A DNA stretch of 64,000 bases from Paenibacillus ottowii. Its GTDB lineage: Bacteria; Bacillota; Bacilli; Paenibacillales; Paenibacillaceae. The stretch covers positions 310,001 to 374,000 of the forward strand of contig NZ_VIJZ01000001.1 in NCBI RefSeq assembly GCF_006874425.1. The letters run 5' to 3'. Shown here one piece after another: positions 14,147 to 21,445 of the stretch; within the stretch, counting starts at the first letter, position 1; the number at the start of each line of letters is the position of its first letter. The translations under genes and the position numbers were made by a program. Below the pieces are notes generated by a model. It ran no database searches. It saw nothing but the letters and a program-made list of their open reading frames with translations, and had not been told where the DNA came from.

Positions 14147-14554
14147 ATGTTGGATGCTTCAAGAGTTATTTTAGGTACGTTTGGTCAGGCATATATTGAT
14201 GGGGTATGGCAGACACATATTAACAAGCTGGAAGCTAGCGTGGAAATTGATAAAAGAGAACTGAATTTGGTAGGTAATACGTGGAAAGTCCATAAAAATG
14301 GAGCTAAAAAAGGTACTGGAACGATGAGTGGTTACAAAGTAACTTCCGATATGATTCGTCGTGGTTTTGAGAAATTCGATATTATTTCCAAGCTGGACGA
14401 TCCCGAATCTTTTGGACATGAACGTGTTCGTTTGATTCGCTGCATGCCGGATAAAATTCAATTGGCTAACTGGACTGCAGGGGAAGAAGTACCAGAAGAA
14501 ACGACTTTCACCTTCGAAGGCTATGAGCTGCTTGACCCGATTGTAGCGAACTAA
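14147..14554 (+). CDS. xkdM: Tail tube protein (XkdM-like)
   Basis: A 135-aa protein, the inner tube subunit: MLDASRVILGTFGQAYIDG, VNKL-like repeat strands, VHKNGAKKGTGTMSGYKVTS and RLIRCMPDKIQLANW match XkdM/DUF2001-type tubes. ATG 14147 follows GAGGAGG at 14131-14138; an in-frame ATG at 14120 has no such site. The gap before it (14025-14146) has short AAGCATTT repeats and a small stem CGAGgATTT/AAATcTCG. Confidence 0.93.
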   Translation: MLDASRVILGTFGQAYIDGVWQTHINKLEASVEIDKRELNLVGNTWKVHKNGAKKGTGTMSGYKVTSDMIRRGFEKFDIISKLDDPESFGHERVRLIRCMPDKIQLANWTAGEEVPEETTFTFEGYELLDPIVAN

Positions 14555-14564
14555 ATTGGTTAAC

Positions 14565-14598
14565 GGGGAATGGGATGTTGTCAGGTGTCCCGTTCCCC
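14565..14598 (+). other. Stem-loop between tube and chaperone genes
   Basis: GGGGAA-t-GGGA pairs with TCCC-g-TTCCCC around an 12-base loop, with no T run after it. It could stabilise the sheath/tube mRNA or lower read-through so that tube and sheath are made in excess over the chaperone and tape measure. Confidence 0.5.
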
Positions 14599-14652
14599 AA
14601 ATGTATATAAGAATTGTGAAATTCTGAAATAAACAATAAGGGAGAATGACTT

Positions 14653-15087
14653 ATGAGCTTGAATGAGAATATGACAGAAGAACAAATTTTGGACAGTCTG
14701 TTTGAAGCCGCTGAAAAACTTCCAGAAGAAACAGTTCGTATCAAGCGCCTCGATATGAAAATTGTGCTGCACGGTCTGACCTCCAGTAAGGTAGACAGCA
14801 TTCGTGAACGTTGCACGATTCGTCGAACCGTGAAGGGCGCCGTTGATGAAAAAGTAGATACCGAAACGTTCAACGCCTTGTTGATTTCGGAAGCTACCGG
14901 AAAGCTGGAAGTGAAGGGTCTATCCCTTAACGGTTGGGGCGATCCTCGGATTACAAGCCGCTTGAAGCTGTCCGGTGGCGAGCAGTCTGTCCGTCGTATG
15001 CTGCTGGCGGGTGAACTGGACGCAGTAGGGGATAAAGTGCTGGAACTGTCCGGTTTTGGCGTTGAGATTGCTGATCTAAAAAACTAA
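14653..15087 (+). CDS. Tail assembly chaperone, short form (XkdN-like)
   Basis: A 144-aa protein equal in position and look to PBSX XkdN and lambda gpG: acidic N-terminus (MTEEQILDSLFEAAEKLPEE), then KRLDMKIVLHGLTSSKVDSI and ISEATGKLEVKGLSLNGWGD. Such proteins coat the tape measure and recruit tube subunits. Its end overlaps a -1 slippery heptamer, A AAA AAC, set in the zero frame just before the TAA stop, so a fraction of ribosomes should make a longer form ending at 15239. GGGAG lies seven to eight bases before the ATG. Confidence 0.88.
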   Translation: MSLNENMTEEQILDSLFEAAEKLPEETVRIKRLDMKIVLHGLTSSKVDSIRERCTIRRTVKGAVDEKVDTETFNALLISEATGKLEVKGLSLNGWGDPRITSRLKLSGGEQSVRRMLLAGELDAVGDKVLELSGFGVEIADLKN

Positions 15088-15153
15088 TCAGCTCCGGGGG
15101 AATGACGACGATGCTGTACCATTTGTGGGTCCGGCACCACCTTCGTCCCGGAG
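15078..15153 (+). other. Programmed -1 ribosomal frameshift signal
   Basis: The heptamer A-AAA-AAC occupies 15078-15084 in the correct phase (zero frame CTA AAA AAC TAA). After a 7-base spacer, CTCCGGG (15092-15098) is perfectly complementary to CCCGGAG (15147-15153), giving a 7-bp stem that encloses a ~48-base loop able to hold more structure. Slippery site, spacer and stem all fit the lambda G/GT type of frameshift used by tail chaperones. Confidence 0.82.
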
Positions 15154-15239
15154 ACTTTTGGCGGCTTCCTCGCGGTGAGCGCATGCTGCTGCTGGCGTTT
15201 GCTGAAGAAGAACTAGATGCTCTAGCAGATAATACGTAG
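15102..15239 (+). CDS. -1 frame extension of the tail assembly chaperone
   Basis: In the -1 frame relative to the short chaperone, reading continues without stop from the slippery site through KLISSGG to a TAG at 15237. The part from ATG 15102 encodes about 45 residues: LYHLWVRHHLRPGDFWRLPR then GERMLLLAFAEEELDAL. The pattern P-G-D-F-W-x-L-P-x-x-E-R is typical of the T half of gpGT-like chaperones and of the small ORF before the tape measure in PBSX-type clusters. GGGGGA lies directly before 15102, too close for efficient independent initiation; ATG 15111 is possible. The fusion product would run 14653-15239 and be 195 residues. Confidence 0.78.
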   Translation: MTTMLYHLWVRHHLRPGDFWRLPRGERMLLLAFAEEELDALADNT

Positions 15240-15259
15240 TAGTAAAAGGAGGTGTAGGT

Positions 15260-17137
15260 GTGGATGATATTTTGGATATAAGAAGTTTAAGTAGAGTTAA
15301 TAAAGAATTAAAAGCTATGGATCGATACTTTGAGAGTATCCAGAAGAGGGCAAGAAATTTTGGGCTTAGTAGTTTCCAAAGACAAAAGATAGTTATTGAC
15401 CAAACTACGGAGTCAGTTAAGCGACTTTCTAATGCGTTGAGTAATTTAACTTCACGTTTATATAAAATAAATCGCCTGGCCCGAAATTTATCTGGAATTA
15501 AGATTGCTGTTAAATGTGCCTGTTCTAAGGATTGCTCGAAATGTAGATCAACATGTCACAGTAAGATGGGCAGTTCTAATGGGATCAACCATTCTTTGAC
15601 TAATTTACAAAAAAAGATCACGTCTCAACTTGGTTTACAAAACAAAGTAAACATTAACAAGTCCTCAGCTCCTGGCGTGCCCTTAAAAACTAGCACATCT
15701 AATTCTCCCAGCAAATCTGTAATTTCTCAGAGCTCTGCGACTAAAAATACTGAAAAAGAAAAGATAGTTGTAATAAAGCCTGTTATGAATACTATGGCTT
15801 TCATTAAGAAATTTAGTAAGGTGAATGATGCTGTAGAATCACTAAATAAAACTATTAAAGCCTACAAGGCCATTACTCCGTCACAAGTTGCTGCAATGCC
15901 TTCATGGTTACAAACTGCTAAAACTAAAATTGACGATGTAGTAAATCGAATTAAAACATCTACTATTTACACACGAGCAGCCTCTATGTACTCGGGTGCG
16001 CCATCTTGGGTAAAAACAGGTTTGAAGGGTGCAGGTAAAATAGCCAAAAGCGCCATTGTTGTTGCAGATGTTGTATATGATGCTTCTGAAATACTCAATG
16101 CTACTGGAGAAGAAAAGTATAAACTAATAGGTGAATTTGTTGGCTCAAAAATAGGTAATATAGTAGGTAAAAGTGTAGGTGGAGCTACCGTGGCTATTCC
16201 TTATGTGGGACCAGTTATCGCTCCTATTGCCTCATTAGTTCTTGGGGCGGCAGGAGAGTGGTTAGGTGGTATAGGTGGGGGCAAAATTATGGAAAAAGTC
16301 TGGTATGCTAAAACGCATCTTAAAGGCTGGACTAAATCCTTAAATGAAGGCATTGATACTACTACCAAAGATTTTAAACAAAGTATGAATGGTTTTAACA
16401 ATGAAGTGGCTAATAAAACGAATAATATAAAGACTACTGCTCCTGTAACAATTGATTCTTGGAGTAATAAAATTGTCAATTTCATTGGGAACAAAAGTGA
16501 AAGTGCTATCGGAATTGTTGAGAATATAACAGGGAAACTCTCAAAAGGAATACCTTTATCTAGTGATTTGACTAATAATATGAAGGGAGCACTTGAAAAC
16601 AAGATTAATGGTGTGAGTAATCGATTAAAAGGTTATGTTCCAGGGTTGGCAGAAGGGGTCAAGGAGAAAATCAACAATATTAGTGAAGGGACTAAAAATT
16701 TCTCTAATAAATTGAATAACTTTGTTCAGAAAAATGCTGACCCTTTTAAAGAAAAAGTTAAAAAAGCAACATCAAAAACAAGCGATTTCCTTCAAATGAT
16801 CTTGGATTCTCCAGAGAAATTGAACTGGGAGCTTATTCAGAGCACAGAGAAAACTGCTGCTAAAAAAAGTACTCCGAATAAATATTCTCGGACTTTAGTT
16901 GCAAGTTCTAGAACATATCGTGCAAATGATAGACACAGAACGGCAGCAGTCCATTCAGTAAAGAACACAAATAGAAATAAATCAAACATGCAAGTGAATA
17001 TGCCAACAGGAGCAATTCAGGTGGCTGTTGGTGAACGTGTTAATTTTGATGCTTTGGCTTCAGAAGTAGGCAAACGCTTCGTAGCAGGATTCCGTCAAGC
17101 TATGGATAACAACAAGACAGCTAGGGCCCTAGTGTGA
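15260..17137 (+). CDS. Tail tape measure protein
   Basis: A 625-aa protein placed between chaperone and LysM gene, where the tape measure (XkdO) lies in PBSX. It is Lys/Asn/Ser-rich, largely helical, with a hydrophobic central stretch (~residues 285-345; VGGATVAIPYVGPVIAPIAS) and a conserved-looking C-terminus (GERVNFDALASEVGKRFVAG). It is about half as long as PBSX XkdO, so if the usual ~0.15 nm per residue holds the tail would be near 90-100 nm. Unusual are a cysteine group, Cys86, 88, 92, 95, 99 with His100, and a base composition far more AT-rich than the genes on either side, suggesting recent acquisition. Start GTG 15260 has AAAAGGAGG eight bases upstream. Confidence 0.82.
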   Translation: MDDILDIRSLSRVNKELKAMDRYFESIQKRARNFGLSSFQRQKIVIDQTTESVKRLSNALSNLTSRLYKINRLARNLSGIKIAVKCACSKDCSKCRSTCHSKMGSSNGINHSLTNLQKKITSQLGLQNKVNINKSSAPGVPLKTSTSNSPSKSVISQSSATKNTEKEKIVVIKPVMNTMAFIKKFSKVNDAVESLNKTIKAYKAITPSQVAAMPSWLQTAKTKIDDVVNRIKTSTIYTRAASMYSGAPSWVKTGLKGAGKIAKSAIVVADVVYDASEILNATGEEKYKLIGEFVGSKIGNIVGKSVGGATVAIPYVGPVIAPIASLVLGAAGEWLGGIGGGKIMEKVWYAKTHLKGWTKSLNEGIDTTTKDFKQSMNGFNNEVANKTNNIKTTAPVTIDSWSNKIVNFIGNKSESAIGIVENITGKLSKGIPLSSDLTNNMKGALENKINGVSNRLKGYVPGLAEGVKEKINNISEGTKNFSNKLNNFVQKNADPFKEKVKKATSKTSDFLQMILDSPEKLNWELIQSTEKTAAKKSTPNKYSRTLVASSRTYRANDRHRTAAVHSVKNTNRNKSNMQVNMPTGAIQVAVGERVNFDALASEVGKRFVAGFRQAMDNNKTARALV

Positions 17138-17153
17138 GTAGGAGGTGAATAGT

Positions 17154-17795
17154 ATGGAGTTTAGTTTGACGGATGGTAAGGGGAAAAAGTTTCAGTTTCC
17201 AGTAAATCCTGAGGAAGTAACGATTTCACGACAAAAAGGATTTGATACAACAACGATTTTATCCTATGGGGAGTTTGACTTCCCACAAGGGGAGAAGGTG
17301 AAGGAAATCTCCTTCTCTTCTTTTTTTCCAAAAGAGTACAATCCAGCGTATTGCACATACGAAGACATCCCTGATCCGCAGGAGGCCATGAACACGTTGA
17401 ATGGCTTTTTGTTATCCAAGAGCCCGCTACGCTTTATCATTACAGAGACAGCCGTGAATGTACCTGTAATTGTGGCTTCTCATAATTCAACCTTTCGGGG
17501 CGGGGAATATGGGGATGTGAATTTTGATTTGTCACTGCGAACCTGGAGTGAAATGAAAGTGGCCAAAAAAGCCGGCAGTGGGGCGAAGTCTGCTACAGTC
17601 AACAAAAAGCCTCGCACGGATATGAAAGAAAAAAAGAAGACTTACACGGTTAAATCGGGAGATTCCTTGTCCAAAATTGCCAAGCTGGAGTTAGGGGACA
17701 GCTCGCAATGGAGTCGCATTTATCAGCTTAACAAAAAGGTCATTGGACAAAATCCAAATTCTATTAAACCGGGTCAAAAGCTGGTGTTATCATGA
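17154..17795 (+). CDS. xkdP: LysM-containing tail protein (XkdP-like)
   Basis: A 213-aa protein. The N-terminal ~145 residues (FSLTDGKGKKFQFPVNPEEV, SYGEFDFPQGEKVKEISFSS, FLLSKSPLRFIIT) match the XkdP/T4 gp53-like baseplate-hub cap; after a Lys-rich linker a single LysM repeat (YTVKSGDSLSKIAKLELGDS..WSRIYQLNK) ends the protein and should bind peptidoglycan. ATG 17154 lies nine bases after GGAGG; the upstream in-frame GTG at 17145 overlaps that site. It ends in ATGA overlap with the next gene. Confidence 0.92.
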   Translation: MEFSLTDGKGKKFQFPVNPEEVTISRQKGFDTTTILSYGEFDFPQGEKVKEISFSSFFPKEYNPAYCTYEDIPDPQEAMNTLNGFLLSKSPLRFIITETAVNVPVIVASHNSTFRGGEYGDVNFDLSLRTWSEMKVAKKAGSGAKSATVNKKPRTDMKEKKKTYTVKSGDSLSKIAKLELGDSSQWSRIYQLNKKVIGQNPNSIKPGQKLVLS

Positions 17796-18769
17796 GCTAC
17801 AAAGTCATTTTACAGGATAAATATGATTTATCACCTCTCGTAGAGAACATTAATTTGAGGGATTCGCTGGAGCAAATCGCTTATCAGGGCACGGTCAATT
17901 TGGTGGTTACGCCGGATATGCCGCCCATTTCTCCAGGGATGTCGATTCGGGTAAGTGGGATTCCTTATGGTAAAAAGGATTATGTCCCGTTGCTGTCTCC
18001 AGCCGTTATTTGGGAAGTAGAAACTTCGAACAATGGGCTCAAACGTATGACGCTGACGATATATGATCGCACCGTATATTTGGACAAGTCCGAGGATGAA
18101 TATTTGCTCCCTGCCAAGCAGACAGCTACCCAGCGTTTTCAGAAGTATGCGAGGGACTGGAAACTAAAAATCGCTTCATTGCCAGACACAAGAAAGCAGC
18201 TCGGGCGCGCTGTATACCGAACACAGTCCATTTACTCCATGATGCTGGGAGATCTGCGGGAAACGGCAAAAGCGGGAGGCAAGCTGTATCATCCACGGAT
18301 GGTTACTTCCGGTTTGGAGCTTTATGAACTGGGCACGAACAAAGATGTGTACATTTTGGAAAGAGTGACCGATACGACACAATCCCGTACGCTGGAAGGT
18401 GCGGCCACGAGAGTGAAGGTGCTGGCTACAACGGCAAGCGAGACGGGCAAAGAGGTTCCTTCCAAAGTGATGGCACTTGAAGAAAAGGACATTGCCAAAT
18501 ATGGAACCCTTCAGGTAATCGTGCAGGATGACGAGGTGAAGTCGGGTGCAGCGGCACGCGAGTTGGCCAAAAGTAAGCTGAGAGGCATACAACAAACGAT
18601 ATCGGTAAATGCGCCAGATATGAACACGATTCGAGCAGGAGACGCGGTAATGTTAGGGGCCATGAAGCTGCTGGTGATTTCAGTGAGCAGGGAATTGGGC
18701 AACCCGGGCAGTATGTCGCTGGAGCTCGGAACGTATGGCGATGTAAAAAGGAGGTTTTACCTTGAATAA
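17792..18769 (+). CDS. xkdQ: Tail hub protein (XkdQ-like)
   Basis: A 325-aa protein of the XkdQ/YqbQ type, similar in fold to gpD-like baseplate hubs (late control protein D). Motifs visible are YDLSPLVENINLRDSLEQIA, DMPPISPGMSIRVSG, LTIYDRTVYLDKSEDEYLLP and a C-terminal oligonucleotide-binding-like part with KVMALEEKDIAKYGTLQVIV and IRAGDAVMLGAMKLLV. It forms the central trimer at the tail tip. It overlaps the preceding gene by four bases and the next by eight. Confidence 0.92.
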   Translation: MSYKVILQDKYDLSPLVENINLRDSLEQIAYQGTVNLVVTPDMPPISPGMSIRVSGIPYGKKDYVPLLSPAVIWEVETSNNGLKRMTLTIYDRTVYLDKSEDEYLLPAKQTATQRFQKYARDWKLKIASLPDTRKQLGRAVYRTQSIYSMMLGDLRETAKAGGKLYHPRMVTSGLELYELGTNKDVYILERVTDTTQSRTLEGAATRVKVLATTASETGKEVPSKVMALEEKDIAKYGTLQVIVQDDEVKSGAAARELAKSKLRGIQQTISVNAPDMNTIRAGDAVMLGAMKLLVISVSRELGNPGSMSLELGTYGDVKRRFYLE

Positions 18770-19169
18770 GGACCCCTACGGGCATTTAGCCACTGCGCTG
18801 CAATCCTCATTTCATAAACATACCAAGCAAGCGCTGAGTGGAGTAGGTGCAGTATTAGGTACTATCACCTCCACAGGACTCAAGCTGGACGATTTTAAAC
18901 ATGAGCTCCAGGATTATCTGGTCGCCGAGCTGCCGGGGCTGCTATCTGTACCGCGCCATATGTACAAAGGCACCTCAACCTCGGTGGAATCAGAAAATTG
19001 GGAAGGCAAAGAGCTAAAAACTTCCTTTTATATCGGGGAAGATGAGCTGGAGGATGTAAATCTGAGCCTGAACAAAGGACTTAAGCCTGGGGATCGGGTA
19101 CTGGCGGTGCGGGTGAATAGCGGTAACGATGTGGTTGTCGTGTGCAAGGTGGTGAATGGACGTGGCTAA
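18762..19169 (+). CDS. Baseplate protein, DUF2577 (XkdR-like)
   Basis: A 135-aa protein starting with TTG at 18762, eight bases after AAAAGGAGG, overlapping the end of the hub gene. Features such as LATALQSSFHKHTKQALSGV, LDDFKHELQDYLVAELPGLL and LKPGDRVLAVRVNSGNDVVV correspond to DUF2577, the OB-fold-like component linked with the hub in PBSX-type baseplates. Its end overlaps the next gene by 14 bases. Confidence 0.85.
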   Translation: MNKDPYGHLATALQSSFHKHTKQALSGVGAVLGTITSTGLKLDDFKHELQDYLVAELPGLLSVPRHMYKGTSTSVESENWEGKELKTSFYIGEDELEDVNLSLNKGLKPGDRVLAVRVNSGNDVVVVCKVVNGRG

Positions 19170-19626
19170 TTTATTTCCCGAAACAGATGATATGATTTGG
19201 ACAGATGCAGATGTGACCGATCCAGATGTGCTGGAGGATAACCGTGCAGTATTTGGGCGAAGCTGGAGGTTTGATTTTGAAGCCGGGGAGTTTGTTATGA
19301 GCCCTAGTCGTAAAATCGTGACTACAGGCGAGAAAGAAGCCTGGGTACAGTGGTGTGAAAAAGCCATACGCACTCCTCGCTATCGGCATGTGATTTATTC
19401 GCCTGACTATGGAAGTGAGCTGGAGGAGCTGATTGGCAGCAGCTATGGGCACGGGGTGCAGGAAAGTGAAATTAAACGCATGGTCACAGAGGCGTTGCTA
19501 GCGGATGCACGTACGGCTAGTGTGGACCAGTTTACGTTTCGCTGGGAAGGTGAGGCATGCTATTTTAGCTGCCAGATTACGAACGTGCGAGATGAAACGG
19601 AAATTGTGGAAAGTGTGGTGATCTAA
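19156..19626 (+). CDS. xkdS: Baseplate wedge protein, DUF2634 (XkdS-like)
   Basis: A 156-aa protein with GRSWRFDFEAGEFVMSPSRK, EAWVQWCEKAIRTPRYRHVI and YSPDYGSELEELIGS, the pattern of the gpW/gp25-like DUF2634 family that builds the wedge around the hub. ATG at 19156 lies within the end of the preceding gene, with GGTGGTG upstream. It ends one base into the next gene's ATG (TAATG). Confidence 0.9.
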   Translation: MDVANLFPETDDMIWTDADVTDPDVLEDNRAVFGRSWRFDFEAGEFVMSPSRKIVTTGEKEAWVQWCEKAIRTPRYRHVIYSPDYGSELEELIGSSYGHGVQESEIKRMVTEALLADARTASVDQFTFRWEGEACYFSCQITNVRDETEIVESVVI

Positions 19627-20777
19627 TGGTAGACTTGCCGGAATATTTGGTAGACCAGACGGAAGAGGAAATCTTAAATCGAATGCTGGAAAAAGTGCCT
19701 TCGGACATTGATAAGTCCGAGGGCTCTTTTATTTGGGATGCGCAGGCGCCGGTGGCGTTTATGCTTTCTGAAGCCGCAATCTGGGCGCAGGAGCTGCTGC
19801 GTCGAGGCTTTGCCAGCACAGCAGCCAGCGATAACCCGGATTTTCGCTCGCCAGAGCTGGATTTGCGGACAGCAGAGCATGGAGTGACACGGCGGGAAGC
19901 CGTTGCGGCCTCAGGGAAGGTCAAGTTCACAGGCACAGCGGGAACAACTGTCCCAGCGGGAACGTTGGTGGCGACTCCGGCAGATGATGTGTCCGGAGAA
20001 GCCTCGATTGAGTATGCGACTACGGCCTCGGTCACGCTGGATGAGCAGGGCACAGGGGAAGCAATCATCCGGGCGGTCAATCCCGGACGCCGCGGCAATG
20101 TTCCAGCAGGCGTCATCCAGGTGATGGCTACTCCGATTAGCGGGGTGTCCTCCGTGATCAATACGGAGGAAACCAAAAGCGGCACAGACGTTGAGAGCGA
20201 CCAGCTGCTGCTGGAGCGTTTTTATGCCAAGGTGCGGAACCAGGGCACAAGCGGCAACAAGGCGCAGTATACCCAGTGGGCAAATGAGATTGCTGGCGTG
20301 GGTGGCGTGGAGGTTGTTCCGCTCTGGAAAGGTCCAGGAACAGTGGGGCTATATGTGCTGGATACGGATAAACGCGCTGCCAGCCCGGATATTGTGGCTG
20401 CGGTGCAAAAGTATATCGATCCAACTCAGGATGGGCAAGGCGAAGGGCTAGCACCAGCGGGCCCCGTGGTGACGGTCATGCCAGCGGCTGAAGTAGTAAT
20501 AAACATTTCGGTCAAGGTACAGCGCACCAAAGAGAAGCCGTCCACTCTGGATGAAATCAAAAAGCTGATTGAAAACGGTGTGCGGACGTATTTGAAGCAG
20601 CTTGCTTTTTACAAGGCAGATCCGTTGGTACGGTACACCCGGATTTCCGCTGTGCTGCTGGACATTCCAATTATTATTGATTTCTCTGAACTGAAAATTA
20701 ATGGACTGAGCAATCAGAATATTGAGATTGGATCAGGTCAGGTGGCCGTACTGGGGACGGTGAGCGTCAGTGAGTAA
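19626..20777 (+). CDS. xkdT: Baseplate J-like wedge protein (XkdT-like)
   Basis: A 383-aa baseplate J/Mu gp47-type protein: LVDQTEEEILNRMLEKVPSD, DKSEGSFIWDAQAPVAFML, then FTGTAGTTVPAGTLVATPAD, NPGRRGNVPAG and QGTSGNKAQYTQWANEIAGV. With the DUF2634 and DUF2313 proteins it forms the wedges that link sheath to fibres. Composition is GC-rich compared with the tape measure. It overlaps both neighbours. Confidence 0.94.
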   Translation: MVDLPEYLVDQTEEEILNRMLEKVPSDIDKSEGSFIWDAQAPVAFMLSEAAIWAQELLRRGFASTAASDNPDFRSPELDLRTAEHGVTRREAVAASGKVKFTGTAGTTVPAGTLVATPADDVSGEASIEYATTASVTLDEQGTGEAIIRAVNPGRRGNVPAGVIQVMATPISGVSSVINTEETKSGTDVESDQLLLERFYAKVRNQGTSGNKAQYTQWANEIAGVGGVEVVPLWKGPGTVGLYVLDTDKRAASPDIVAAVQKYIDPTQDGQGEGLAPAGPVVTVMPAAEVVINISVKVQRTKEKPSTLDEIKKLIENGVRTYLKQLAFYKADPLVRYTRISAVLLDIPIIIDFSELKINGLSNQNIEIGSGQVAVLGTVSVSE

Positions 20778-21444
20778 CAGCGGAATGAACAGTTTTGAAG
20801 AGCTTTTGAATAACCCAGACGAGGGAAAACGTACAAATCGTAGTGACACTTTTGTTAATCGAGTAACTCTAGCGGAAGATGCAATGGGTCAAATGAGCAG
20901 CGAGCGGGGACGCGAGCTGCTTTCCTATTTGCCCGCCTATTATGAAACCTCACGTGTGATGCGTTCTGATATGGATGCTAAAGGAAGCGAACTGGACGCT
21001 TTGTATCTGGCAATGGACGCAACGGTGGGACAGTTTTTCGTACGTACTGCCACCTGGGGGTTGGAACGCTGGGAAATGGAGCTGGGGATCGAAACCGACC
21101 TGGCGAAGCCATTGGATCAACGGCGTGCCGTGGTGGAATCGAAGCTGCGAGGGGCAGGAACTTTTTCCGGCCGGCTTGTCAAAAATGTAGCTGAAGCGTA
21201 TGACGGAGGCACGGTAGAGGTTACTTTTCATCCTGCCGAATGGGGATTTACGGTCAAATTTATAGATACCATCGGGATTCCTCCCAACGTGGAGGATCTG
21301 AAAGCAGCCATTGAGGAAATCAAGCCCGCTCACATGGCAGTGGAGTATAAATTACGTTACCTGACCATTGCCGAAGTGGAGTCTATGACCCTCTATGAAA
21401 ATGAACATACAACACAGGATAGATATTTAGGAGGTGGCGCATAA
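20770..21444 (+). CDS. Fibre-adaptor baseplate protein, DUF2313 (XkdU/YmfQ-like), copy 1
   Basis: A 224-aa tail protein I/DUF2313-type adaptor. The core reads RGRELLSYLPAYYETSRVMR, DMDAKGSELDALYLAMDATV, then QFFVRTATWGLERWEMELGI and KPLDQRRAVVESKLRGAGTF, followed by a compact C-terminal domain. About 40 residues precede the core. Start GTG at 20770 overlaps the preceding stop. A diverged second copy lies at 25101-25931. The first is followed at once by the large fibre gene, so it likely mounts that fibre on the baseplate. Confidence 0.9.
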   Translation: MSNSGMNSFEELLNNPDEGKRTNRSDTFVNRVTLAEDAMGQMSSERGRELLSYLPAYYETSRVMRSDMDAKGSELDALYLAMDATVGQFFVRTATWGLERWEMELGIETDLAKPLDQRRAVVESKLRGAGTFSGRLVKNVAEAYDGGTVEVTFHPAEWGFTVKFIDTIGIPPNVEDLKAAIEEIKPAHMAVEYKLRYLTIAEVESMTLYENEHTTQDRYLGGGA

Positions 21445-21445
21445 C

